IMG/VR virus record: IMGVR_UViG_3300043411_000942
Span: 168,938 to 232,937 of that record
Length of the DNA stretch: 64,000 bases
Strand: one strand, 5' to 3'
DNA from: a virus
The position numbers and the translations under genes are program-made. This document shows positions 26,395-34,815 of this stretch, in pieces (positions within the stretch are counted from its first letter, which is position 1; every line of letters starts with the position of its first letter). Below the pieces are notes generated by a model. The model did no database searches, was not told the origin of the DNA, and was given only the letters and a program-made list of their open reading frames with translations.

Positions 26395-26921
26395 TTGGCC
26401 CACTGTCCTTTCCACGGGATCGAGACTGCTACACTATATTCAAAGGTGATGCCTACCCAGTAGCTATCTCTCCTGCGATGCGGGCTGGAGGGTGGCAGGG
26501 AGGTCAAGGTGTTAAGTGGGTGGACTCCTCTAGGGATGAGTTCATGGTGACCTACTCAGATGGCCTCTACGGGGGGATTCTTCTCTGGGGGTCAGACGAG
26601 AGTTCAGACCGGTATGCCTCTCTCACTGGAACACAACCTCAATACGGGTTTGGTACCTTTTGTGCGGGTGGTTGGCTCCTTGCCACTAGAACCTTCGAGC
26701 GGTACACTTATGCGTCTCGCATAGGTGGAGGCCCTCTAGTTCCTCTGACCTACATAGTCGGTGAACGTCTTGTACTTTCTCTACGGGGCTGGTTGACCAA
26801 ACAGGACGAGTGGACTCTCACTGCGGACCCTAGAGGAGCAAACGGTTACTACCTAGCTTCAGTTGTCCAAGCACCGTCTGCGGATAACAACTACTACATT
26901 ACGGTTCAGACCTCTATATGA
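26391..26921 (+). CDS. Virion-like paralog family, copy 2
   Basis: The 176-aa second paralog overlaps the stop of copy 1 (ATGA). It keeps the GGWQGGQGV, TYSDGLYGG and YTYASRIGGGPLVPLTY motifs and is closer to copy 1 than to copy 3 in its C-terminal RGWLTKxDEWTL. Its stop overlaps the start of the inserted HNH gene (ATGA), so translation can pass straight from one to the other. Confidence 0.7.
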   Translation: MIGPLSFPRDRDCYTIFKGDAYPVAISPAMRAGGWQGGQGVKWVDSSRDEFMVTYSDGLYGGILLWGSDESSDRYASLTGTQPQYGFGTFCAGGWLLATRTFERYTYASRIGGGPLVPLTYIVGERLVLSLRGWLTKQDEWTLTADPRGANGYYLASVVQAPSADNNYYITVQTSI

Positions 26922-27538
26922 TCATGGAGACCCTCAACAAGACATGCAAACGATGCAGCAAAGAGAAGCCTCTTGACTTGTTCGTGAAACATCGAGTGTC
27001 ACGTCACGGTCGTGGGTCTTGGTGTCTGAGCTGCTTCAATACTTACATGAAGCATCGGATCCGAGAGCGTCAGGAAATCATCGATCAGCATAAGTCTAAG
27101 CCTTGTGTTGACTGTCAACTCACGTTTCATCCCGTGAGTATGGATTTCGACCACGTCAGAGGTTCGAAGCTCAAGGAGGTGAGCCGTTTGCTCACCTACA
27201 GTCTTGAGCGGTTCTTAGGCGAAATTGCGAAATGCGAGGTGGTCTGCGCTTGCTGTCATCGCATCCGTACAAGAGCTATAAGCGTGTCTGTCGACCCTAA
27301 GTATCTCGCCTTTCAAGCACGCTTGCTCCCAGTTAAAACCAAACCATGTCTCGATTGCGGGTCGGCATTCCCACCGGAGGCTATGGACTTTGACCATGTG
27401 CGGGACTTGAAGGTTCGGGACATCTCACAAATGTCTTTGGCCCCGTGGGTCAAAGTGGAGAGGGAGATCGCCAAGTGTGATCTGGTTTGTGCTAACTGCC
27501 ACCGTTTGCGCACTCAAGCTCGCAAGGAGGCTGCTTAA
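26918..27538 (+). CDS. Tandem HNH endonuclease, likely homing gene
   Basis: The 206-aa protein has an N-terminal Cys4 finger (CKRCSKEK...CLSCF) and two HNH-like units of about 70 residues: KPCVDCQLTF...MDFDHVRG...AKCEVVCACCHRIRT and KPCLDCGSAF...MDFDHVRD...AKCDLVCANCHRLRT. The second has the full Asn-x-x-His end, while the first has Cys in place of that Asn. This duplicated zinc HNH layout is common in phage homing endonucleases. It sits between paralog copies 2 and 3, sharing 4 and 1 bases with them. Confidence 0.85.
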   Translation: MIMETLNKTCKRCSKEKPLDLFVKHRVSRHGRGSWCLSCFNTYMKHRIRERQEIIDQHKSKPCVDCQLTFHPVSMDFDHVRGSKLKEVSRLLTYSLERFLGEIAKCEVVCACCHRIRTRAISVSVDPKYLAFQARLLPVKTKPCLDCGSAFPPEAMDFDHVRDLKVRDISQMSLAPWVKVEREIAKCDLVCANCHRLRTQARKEAA

Positions 27539-28056
27539 TGCCTGAAATCCTTCGATTCCGAGACTGCATAGTATTCTTCAAGGGGGATTCACAGACTGTC
27601 GCTGTTTCTCCTGCTATGGTTGCGGGAGGTTGGCCAGGAGGCCAAGGAGTTCAATGGGTAGCCTCAACCTCAGATGAGCGAGTAGTTACTTACTCCGAGG
27701 GCCTCTATGGGGGCTTTCTCATTCACGGTTCGGATGAAGTTGGCGATAGGTTTACAGCGATCACCAGGCAGCAGCCTGTGTACAAGTATGCTACAATGTT
27801 CTCAGGAGGCTGTCTAATTTCGACAAGTAGCTACGAGCGGTATACCTACGCGTCTCGCATAGGTGGGGGCCCTCTAGTTCCTCTGACTTACCAAGTGCAA
27901 GACATTCTCTACCTGTCGAAAAGAGGGTTGTGGACCAAAGAGGATGAGCTGACTATAACGGGTAGTCCTCTGGCCCCTGCATTCTTTACTGGGTTCGTGG
28001 CTCAGACCCCCAAAGCTAGCAACCAGCTCTTTTTGGGCATTCAGACATCAATGTAG
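27538..28056 (+). CDS. Virion-like paralog family, copy 3
   Basis: The 172-aa third paralog follows the HNH gene with a TAATG overlap. It has GGWPGGQGVQW, TYSEGLYGGF and YTYASRIGGGPLVPLTYQV. It diverges more at the C-terminus (RGLWTKEDELTI). The three copies must come from duplications, with the HNH gene arriving between the second and third afterwards or together with one duplication. Confidence 0.7.
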   Translation: MPEILRFRDCIVFFKGDSQTVAVSPAMVAGGWPGGQGVQWVASTSDERVVTYSEGLYGGFLIHGSDEVGDRFTAITRQQPVYKYATMFSGGCLISTSSYERYTYASRIGGGPLVPLTYQVQDILYLSKRGLWTKEDELTITGSPLAPAFFTGFVAQTPKASNQLFLGIQTSM

Positions 28057-28060
28057 GCAA

Positions 28061-28510
28061 ATGAAAACCATAGACAGAATGACAGCTGCTGAGTTGTGCG
28101 TAGAGTCAACTCGACTACGAGGTAGTTTGGTTACCTCCATTGAGCAGTTGCGTGGATTGTACGAGCTTCTCCAACGGAAGGCTAAGTTGGAGCTACGTGA
28201 GGTTGCAACCACTACCAGAAGTAAAACCGCACATGACCCCATGGAGACGGCTAGGGTACATCTTGCGATTGCTTCTGCTGGGCAAAGATTCACGGGTATG
28301 GTGCTGCATGCAACTCGTAGGTTAGGGGCATTCGACCGAACATTGAAACGTGATAAAGTCGCCCAAGATCTACACCCACAAGACCGACCAGCCCCTCAAA
28401 AAGCTAAAGCTGCCCCTAAGAGTGCAGGGAAGGACCCAATCCTTCAACAGGTGTTGTCCTTACCTACTGTAGTTGACGACTTAGATGAGTTGTATGGAGA
28501 TGCTACCTAA
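28061..28510 (+). CDS. Unknown helical protein upstream of the portal gene
   Basis: The 149-aa protein is helical in its first 70 residues (AAELCVESTRLRGSLVTSIEQLRGLYELLQ), then Lys/Ala/Pro-rich. It ends with a short acidic segment. The last base of its stop is the A of the portal start codon region, so the two are coupled. Family not recognised. Confidence 0.65.
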   Translation: MKTIDRMTAAELCVESTRLRGSLVTSIEQLRGLYELLQRKAKLELREVATTTRSKTAHDPMETARVHLAIASAGQRFTGMVLHATRRLGAFDRTLKRDKVAQDLHPQDRPAPQKAKAAPKSAGKDPILQQVLSLPTVVDDLDELYGDAT

Positions 28511-30297
28511 TGTCCACGTTCACCAACACTCCTAGCTTTAAGTCCACGACTATAGCCGTTAGTCCGTCTCGTAAGGTATACAGCCCTTACGTATCTCAGA
28601 GCAGTAAGATGTCGAACCTTACCGACAAGGAACGCGCTGCGAGAAAGCTTACGAAGTTAGGTAGTTTCGGGGGAGGTGGAATGAACACCTCGGTATCAAG
28701 TCAATCCCCCTTCTTTAGCGCTCAACTATCGACTGACTTCCTTGAGCTTCCGCAAAACTTACGTGAGAGGCGAGAGCTATTCCGGCACTTCTATGACTCT
28801 GACCCCATTGTAGGTCAGGCCATTGATCTACACACGGATCTTCCCCTCTCCAAGATTCGTCTTGCGAAGCCCACTCCTAGGACCTGTCCAAGTCGATTTA
28901 AGAGTCCAGAGGACTACGCAAACTACATTCTAGCGTTTTTCAATAGGATGGTAAAGCGGGTCAAGCTATTTCAGCGGTTGATTACGGCTACTCACCACTA
29001 CCACCTCGATGGGAATGTCTTCATCTTTGCAGAGGATGGTACCGTAGAGGTTCCAGCTGAGGTGGGGCAGACTACGGTAAAGCAGGCAAGTGCAGTCCTA
29101 GCGGATGACGGCACAACCAAAGAGGTGGTTACCGAAGAATCGGTAGACTATGAGGATAGGGAGGACAGGGAGTTAGCCTACTACCAGCGACACTACAAGG
29201 GTTGGGACAAGATCATCATTCTTCCAATCGATCAGGTTGCGGTTCGATCCATGACATACACGGATAAGGTCAAGTTGAGTCTGATCCCATCCGATAGAGA
29301 TAGGGCCCTTATTACCCAGGCGAGTGCTGGGGATGAGGAGGCTATGGACATGGTGCAGGAGATCCCACCTGAGGTTAGAGATTACATCGAGACTGGCAAA
29401 CTCATCCCCCTGGGTACAGACCCTGACGAAGGTTCGTTTTGCTACCACCTGAAGTCTCGGGCAGGTTCGGGGGAGGAGTTGGGGGCGAGCATCCTAAATC
29501 GTTGCCTACGCGACCTGATGTACAGGGAGAAGCTTCGACAAGCCCAGACTCAAATCGCATCTAGAGCTATGACCCCGAAGCGGCTCGTGTGGGGCGAGAA
29601 CCTTTCTGAGGGGGACACTGAAGACCTTCGAGAGCAAGTAGACCTAGCGCTTGTAGACCCAGACTACTCGATTGTCACCAACTACGAAGTGCATTGGGAG
29701 GAGATAGGGGCGAGAGACCGACTCCTAGACCTATCGGGTGAGTACGAGATTACCGATAAGCACTTGTATGCCGGACTAGGAGTCACAGAAAGTATCCTAA
29801 CTGGCGAAAGCACCTTCTCTGGAGACCGTGTAAAGCTGGAAGTCCTCAACACAAAGTATGTCCTCTTTCGAGAGGTCATTCAAGAGTATGTAGAGGAGAA
29901 CCTATTCAAGCCAGTTGCTAGACGTAAGGGGTTCGTTGAACTTGATGAGTGGGGGGAGGAGGAGGTAGTACTCTTCCCTCGGCTATCCTTTACTCGCCTA
30001 GCTCTACGCGATAGCCAGGACACCTTTGACGCCCTCCTTAATCTGTACCAGAAGGGGAGCTTGTCCATCGATGTCATTCTGGAGCTGTTCAACATTGACC
30101 CAGTAGACACCAAGGAAAAGATTGAGCGTGACATGTTCACGGTCAACGATGCCCTCTTCAATGAGGTTATTCGAGGAATCTACGGTGAGGTTGGTAGGGG
30201 TATTGCAGAGAAGACTGACGTTATGGCAAAGATTGCGGCATACCTCAAGTTGGAAGTAACCCCAGAGGCTCCTGCTGAAGCTGAGGGTAGGTTCTAA
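28510..30297 (+). CDS. Portal protein
   Basis: The 595-aa protein has the size and landmarks of a phage portal: a disordered Ser-rich N-terminus, LRERRELFRHFYDSDPIVGQAIDLHTDLPLS, a wing region with ILPIDQVAVRSM, YHLKSRAGSGEELGASILNRCLRDLMYREKLRQAQ, and a stem/crown region with YAGLGVTESILTGE and EYVEENLFKPVARRKG. The portal dodecamer forms the DNA entry vertex and docks the terminase. It follows the terminase with several small genes between, as usual in large phages. Confidence 0.85.
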   Translation: MSTFTNTPSFKSTTIAVSPSRKVYSPYVSQSSKMSNLTDKERAARKLTKLGSFGGGGMNTSVSSQSPFFSAQLSTDFLELPQNLRERRELFRHFYDSDPIVGQAIDLHTDLPLSKIRLAKPTPRTCPSRFKSPEDYANYILAFFNRMVKRVKLFQRLITATHHYHLDGNVFIFAEDGTVEVPAEVGQTTVKQASAVLADDGTTKEVVTEESVDYEDREDRELAYYQRHYKGWDKIIILPIDQVAVRSMTYTDKVKLSLIPSDRDRALITQASAGDEEAMDMVQEIPPEVRDYIETGKLIPLGTDPDEGSFCYHLKSRAGSGEELGASILNRCLRDLMYREKLRQAQTQIASRAMTPKRLVWGENLSEGDTEDLREQVDLALVDPDYSIVTNYEVHWEEIGARDRLLDLSGEYEITDKHLYAGLGVTESILTGESTFSGDRVKLEVLNTKYVLFREVIQEYVEENLFKPVARRKGFVELDEWGEEEVVLFPRLSFTRLALRDSQDTFDALLNLYQKGSLSIDVILELFNIDPVDTKEKIERDMFTVNDALFNEVIRGIYGEVGRGIAEKTDVMAKIAAYLKLEVTPEAPAEAEGRF

Positions 30298-30327
30298 TAC
30301 TTGGTTTGTTACTTAGGTAAGGCGACC

Positions 30328-33300
30328 ATGCGAATCTTTGGCACTAAGACCCATGTAGAGCTGGAGAACGAAGAAGCAGAGCGTCTTGTTCGCCTTACGC
30401 CTAAGGTAAAGCCTCCACGTAGGGATAAGCGTCGGGAGGATATGCGTACGGAACGCGATCCCGACATCGATGGAGACCCCGACATAAAGCGGGACCAAGA
30501 TCGATCCCTTAACTACAAGACTGTAGGTGGTGCGGCGAGAGTGGCGGCTAGGTTCCTCCTGGCAAGAGATGAGTTAGTCTCTGTACGCAACAAGGAGACT
30601 GGTCATGTGGTGAATGTCTCGGAAGAGACACTCAAAGGGGAGGATGCTAGTAAGTACGAGAAGCTAGAGGATGAGGAGTCACAGAAAGATCCTGAGCAAG
30701 AGCTTGCAAGCCAAGGGGAGGCCCTTCGAGACCTAGCGAAGGATAACCCTAAGCTTCAGGCCATGATCAAAGATCTGACCAATCCAAAATCTGACTTGGG
30801 GGGTTTGGCAGAGGGTAACCCCTCACTTCCTGCATCGACTGTACTGAAGAACGTTAAGATCCCGGAGGGGTTGAAGACCCTTGGCGATCTAGTCAAGTCT
30901 TTAAGGGCCCCCAAGGTAAGTCCCAAGGTAAAGTCGAAAGCTCCAAAAGAGAAGGGACCTAAGCCAGCAGAGAAGGCCCCTGAGGGTAAGGATCCCCGTT
31001 GGGATGAATCAGGTGAGAGTGTAGAGCCAGAAAAGGCCTCTACCCCTCCTGAGGCTGGTAAGCCAACAGAGCCCTCAGGGGTTCCAGAGGCACCAACAGC
31101 ACCAGAGGCCCCAGAAACTCCACCAGAGGCACCCTCTGACGGAGCGGAGCCAGATCCCTTCCCAGAACCGAAAAAACCTCAGGCTCCAAAGTTCCCTCCG
31201 ACAGATGCTAGGAGTTACCCCCCTCCAAAACGACCACCTCCAACGAGGCAGGAAGAGTTGGAGGCCATGGATGCTTTGCGGGAGTCAGGGTTGCCTCCAA
31301 GTGTACGGAGCACTCTATCCTTACTGCATCCAGCTGACCTAAAGACCTTACTGGCAAGTTACTCAAAGTTCCAATCCTTGCCGGTTTACGGTAGTTTGAA
31401 GTCTGAGATTCAAAACGCAAGGGGCGGGTACGTCTCTAAGCCAGAGGATGTTCAAACCTTACCTGACGACTTTGGGTCATCGAAGAAGAAGAAGACTGAA
31501 GGGGGGCCTGAGGATTCTGAAGAAGACTCTCAAGCTGAGGCTGTACAGCAGCATCGTATGGCTGTCATGGCAGCCAGCTTAGCTTCCCAGGTTCGAGTTA
31601 CCAAGATGATGACGTCAAGTGGAGTGCCTTCGTACCTGGCAGGTAAATTGGCGTACTTCACTTTGACCACGGCCTCAATGCCACCTGAAAAGCAGATGGA
31701 GGTGGCTAGACAGGCTGCACAGACAGCATTTACGCAAGCGGCTACAGGGTTCTCAGGCCTACCTGAGAAGGATGATAGGTTCGGATCTTTCATCGATAAG
31801 GCAAAGAGGAGACTTCTTGGGGACCAGGAGCGCAAAGACTTCATCTCCGCCATGGACCATCTAGACCCCTACACTCAGATGGCTGCGGTGGCGCATCTAC
31901 AAGGAGAGGATTACCGAGCAGCTTCGGATAAGTTTCTAGGGGACCAGGCAAAGAACCCTATCTCTGGTTACGATCCACCCAAGGTCATCAAAGATAAGCT
32001 GCAAGCTGCAACAAAGATGATTCGAGAGGCTGGGAGAGACTACCCCTTAGCTGCAAGGGTTGCCCTTGTGGACCCTGCTACCGTTTTTCGGGTTAGGGCT
32101 CGTGAGTCCCTTAGCGGCATGCCTCCAGAAAAGAAGGCGGAGCTTACTGAGGCGCTTTTGGAGTCGGATGCGGATGACTACGAGAAGGCCGATGCGGAGT
32201 ACACCAAGCACGACCTACCTAAGTTTGAAAAAGCTTACGCCAAGTACGAGCAAGAGCTGAAGCGGTGGGAGTCCGACAAAGCAGACTTCGAGTCAGACCT
32301 TGACTACAGAGAGTCTGCAAAGCCGTTCGAGAAAGAACCTCCTCAACCTCCACTCAAACCAGAGCCACCCAGGAAACCAATTGGGTATGAGAAGGTCCGC
32401 CCACCAGCTGAGCATGACCAAAAGGCAATCCAACAGGAGTTGGACTCTGCAAGAGCTAAGCACACTCCACATGAAGATACTCATGGGGACTCGGAGCACT
32501 CGGATGATGAGCATGGCGAGCCAAAGCAAAGCTGGAAGGAACGAGCTAAGAGCTTGAGTGCAAAGGCAAAGGCCACCCTCCAAGCCTCACCTAAGGCAGT
32601 GAAGCAATTCATTGAGGATGATAGCTTCCGTCGTAAGACTCTCATGGATGCCCATGCGGTACTACTCAAAGCCCCGGAGAAGATTGCTAAGCGAGCACTT
32701 GACACAGCAAAACACGAGGTGAAAGAGTTCAAAGAAGCTGGACAAGGGATCGCCTCTGTACTGCGTGGGGGCAAAATGACCTCTCACCAGAAAAAGGCAT
32801 TTAAGACCGTAGCTACGCACATGGCAATCAGTGTTGCAGCTGCGGCACTCACAGCTTCCGGCCCACTTGCTATCGCAGGGGCTGTAGGTAAGGGGATGGT
32901 AAAGCATGTGGCTATGAAGGCGGTAGCCAACCTCTTTGGGCACCTCCACATACTAGAGGAGGTGGGTCACATCGGGCATGGGGTGAAGCACCTCATGGAG
33001 CACCTAGCCTCCACTGAGAGTCCAGATCCAGAAGAAGTGCTTAGTAACTTGGTACTTGCTGCCGTGGCAAAAGAAGTGCCTAAGTTGGATCATGACGGAA
33101 TTCAAAGCGCTCTGGAGGGTGAGCAGGAGAGTACAGAGAAAGTTGTCGCTAGTATCTATTCTTCTTATCAGTCTTCAAAATGGCAGATGACTTCATCCAA
33201 TCGCACTGCACTCTACCATGGAGTAGAGCCTAGTCCTCAAACCCCATACTCAGAGTGGCAGCAAGCTCATCAACGAGACTTAGCCCCTGAGGACTCTGCG

Positions 33301-33930
33301 CTTATTTTGAGTGCGGCTAGGTCTTGGTTAAGGTCACCCGTACTTTCCTCTTCGATTGAGGGGATGGTACCAGACACCAGGTTTCGGGCTGCACTTGATC
33401 TTGCAATCCGTGAGGTCAGTGACGGTAGGTACAGTGGAGCTATTACAGCGAACCTGTACAACCAACTCTTGGCTAAGTTAGCTAACTCAACGGATCAACC
33501 GCTGGGTACAATTCGCGAGGCTTCAACCTCAACTAAAGGAACTAGGACCATGATTAAGTTTGCCAAGTCGGATGCCAACACCATTCTAGCTCGTCTTGAC
33601 CGCGTTGCGGCTGCCATCCAAGAAAACCATGCAAAGTGGGGGATGGGCTTCGACGTCGCGAAGGAGCTAGTCAACGACCTCGATAAGACCGCAGACGAGA
33701 TTGAGAAGGCCTCGTTTGGGGAGGAGTCTCTTATGACTCGTCAAGTTGAAGTGCTCAAGCAAGCAAAGGTGCTTCAGCAGGACAAGGACGAGAAGTACAT
33801 GGGTACTTACAATGCCCCATCCGCTGTTCATCAGTCGGATAGGGACGAGAAGTACATGAGCCTCTACGATGATGATCAGACTCAGGCAGTTGTGAGTGGC
33901 AAGTCCTCTGTTGGTCGCCCTCTTACCTGA
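30328..33930 (+). CDS. Very large unknown virion-associated protein
   Basis: The ATG at 30328 has AAGG 8 bases upstream and gives 1200 aa; the frame is open to a TTG at 30301. Near the N-terminus is RVAARFLLARDE. Residues about 190-330 are a Pro/Glu/Lys-rich disordered tract. Residues about 400-700 are helical. Around 820-870 lies an Ala/Gly/His-rich hydrophobic segment (MAISVAAAALTASGPLAIAG) that could be a membrane-active or packed helix. The C-terminus carries two DEKYM(G/S)xY repeats. Portal-protease location suggests an internal head or injected protein. No enzymatic motif seen. Confidence 0.65.
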   Translation: MRIFGTKTHVELENEEAERLVRLTPKVKPPRRDKRREDMRTERDPDIDGDPDIKRDQDRSLNYKTVGGAARVAARFLLARDELVSVRNKETGHVVNVSEETLKGEDASKYEKLEDEESQKDPEQELASQGEALRDLAKDNPKLQAMIKDLTNPKSDLGGLAEGNPSLPASTVLKNVKIPEGLKTLGDLVKSLRAPKVSPKVKSKAPKEKGPKPAEKAPEGKDPRWDESGESVEPEKASTPPEAGKPTEPSGVPEAPTAPEAPETPPEAPSDGAEPDPFPEPKKPQAPKFPPTDARSYPPPKRPPPTRQEELEAMDALRESGLPPSVRSTLSLLHPADLKTLLASYSKFQSLPVYGSLKSEIQNARGGYVSKPEDVQTLPDDFGSSKKKKTEGGPEDSEEDSQAEAVQQHRMAVMAASLASQVRVTKMMTSSGVPSYLAGKLAYFTLTTASMPPEKQMEVARQAAQTAFTQAATGFSGLPEKDDRFGSFIDKAKRRLLGDQERKDFISAMDHLDPYTQMAAVAHLQGEDYRAASDKFLGDQAKNPISGYDPPKVIKDKLQAATKMIREAGRDYPLAARVALVDPATVFRVRARESLSGMPPEKKAELTEALLESDADDYEKADAEYTKHDLPKFEKAYAKYEQELKRWESDKADFESDLDYRESAKPFEKEPPQPPLKPEPPRKPIGYEKVRPPAEHDQKAIQQELDSARAKHTPHEDTHGDSEHSDDEHGEPKQSWKERAKSLSAKAKATLQASPKAVKQFIEDDSFRRKTLMDAHAVLLKAPEKIAKRALDTAKHEVKEFKEAGQGIASVLRGGKMTSHQKKAFKTVATHMAISVAAAALTASGPLAIAGAVGKGMVKHVAMKAVANLFGHLHILEEVGHIGHGVKHLMEHLASTESPDPEEVLSNLVLAAVAKEVPKLDHDGIQSALEGEQESTEKVVASIYSSYQSSKWQMTSSNRTALYHGVEPSPQTPYSEWQQAHQRDLAPEDSALILSAARSWLRSPVLSSSIEGMVPDTRFRAALDLAIREVSDGRYSGAITANLYNQLLAKLANSTDQPLGTIREASTSTKGTRTMIKFAKSDANTILARLDRVAAAIQENHAKWGMGFDVAKELVNDLDKTADEIEKASFGEESLMTRQVEVLKQAKVLQQDKDEKYMGTYNAPSAVHQSDRDEKYMSLYDDDQTQAVVSGKSSVGRPLT

Positions 33931-33966
33931 TTCAAGCTCGGTCGCTAGGCCCAAGGTTGTACCAAA

Positions 33967-34815
33967 ATGGCTATTGACTACTGGCAACTCGTCAAAGACT
34001 TCGCCCAAGGGGACGCTGTTCAAAAGATCAATGCTCATAATGGGCAGCTGTCTCCTTACGTAGGTAAGGTTACGGCTGTCTTTCGTGGGACGGGTTGTTT
34101 GGACGTTCAGTGGCCCTTTGGGAACGAGCGAGTCTTTTCGGATGATGTAGTCAAGGTCAACCCTCTCTTTCTACGGTACCTACCTCCTACCCTAGATCAG
34201 AGCTACAACACGGTTGAGATCGAGAAAGCTAGGGAGGAGGATGCAAAGCTTCGCAAGGCTTCTACTCCTCTTTGGCAGCACACCAAGTTTCCACCCATGC
34301 TCTATGTGAAGCTGGCTCAGTACTGGCACAAGGGAGCTAGTGAGGTTGTAGCTTACGATGACCTCTATCGTAGCCATGCTCCCCACATCAATGATGACCT
34401 GCTTAGGTCTGAGGTGTCCAAGTTTTACTTGTTCGCTTCAAACTCAGGAGAGCTTCGTATCCAGCAAGCTGTAAAGCAAGCTCTCCGCAGTAAGCAGGGA
34501 GCTTACTGGGTTGCTCAGAATCGCCAGTACCGAGCTACGGGCGAAGACATCAAGTTAGGCAAGCCCGCTTGCCCTAAGTGTAGTTCAAGGATGCGCCAAG
34601 CTACCTACAAGATGCAGGAGGGGTCTAAGCACAAGATTTTTGCCTGTCCAAAGTGCCTTTACCTCATCGACCCAACCTCTATCCTTGGCCCTAAGGGTGA
34701 GCCTCACTCTTGGTTTGGGGATGTAGCTAAGGTGACGGGGCCCCCAGTGCCAGCTACCCCCAAAGAGGTAGTGACTCTAGCCCCTATCCCAATGTTCAAA
34801 GGGGATGCATTCTAA
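33967..34815 (+). CDS. Unknown protein with zinc ribbon
   Basis: The 282-aa protein has an N-terminal SH3/KOW-like beta segment (about 28-62: GQLSPYVGKVTAVFRGTGCLDVQWPFG). A helical middle follows, then a zinc ribbon formed by ACPKCSSRM and ACPKCLYLI about 25 residues apart. It starts 36 bases after the 1200-aa gene, and its stop directly abuts the protease-like gene. Family not recognised. Confidence 0.65.
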   Translation: MAIDYWQLVKDFAQGDAVQKINAHNGQLSPYVGKVTAVFRGTGCLDVQWPFGNERVFSDDVVKVNPLFLRYLPPTLDQSYNTVEIEKAREEDAKLRKASTPLWQHTKFPPMLYVKLAQYWHKGASEVVAYDDLYRSHAPHINDDLLRSEVSKFYLFASNSGELRIQQAVKQALRSKQGAYWVAQNRQYRATGEDIKLGKPACPKCSSRMRQATYKMQEGSKHKIFACPKCLYLIDPTSILGPKGEPHSWFGDVAKVTGPPVPATPKEVVTLAPIPMFKGDAF

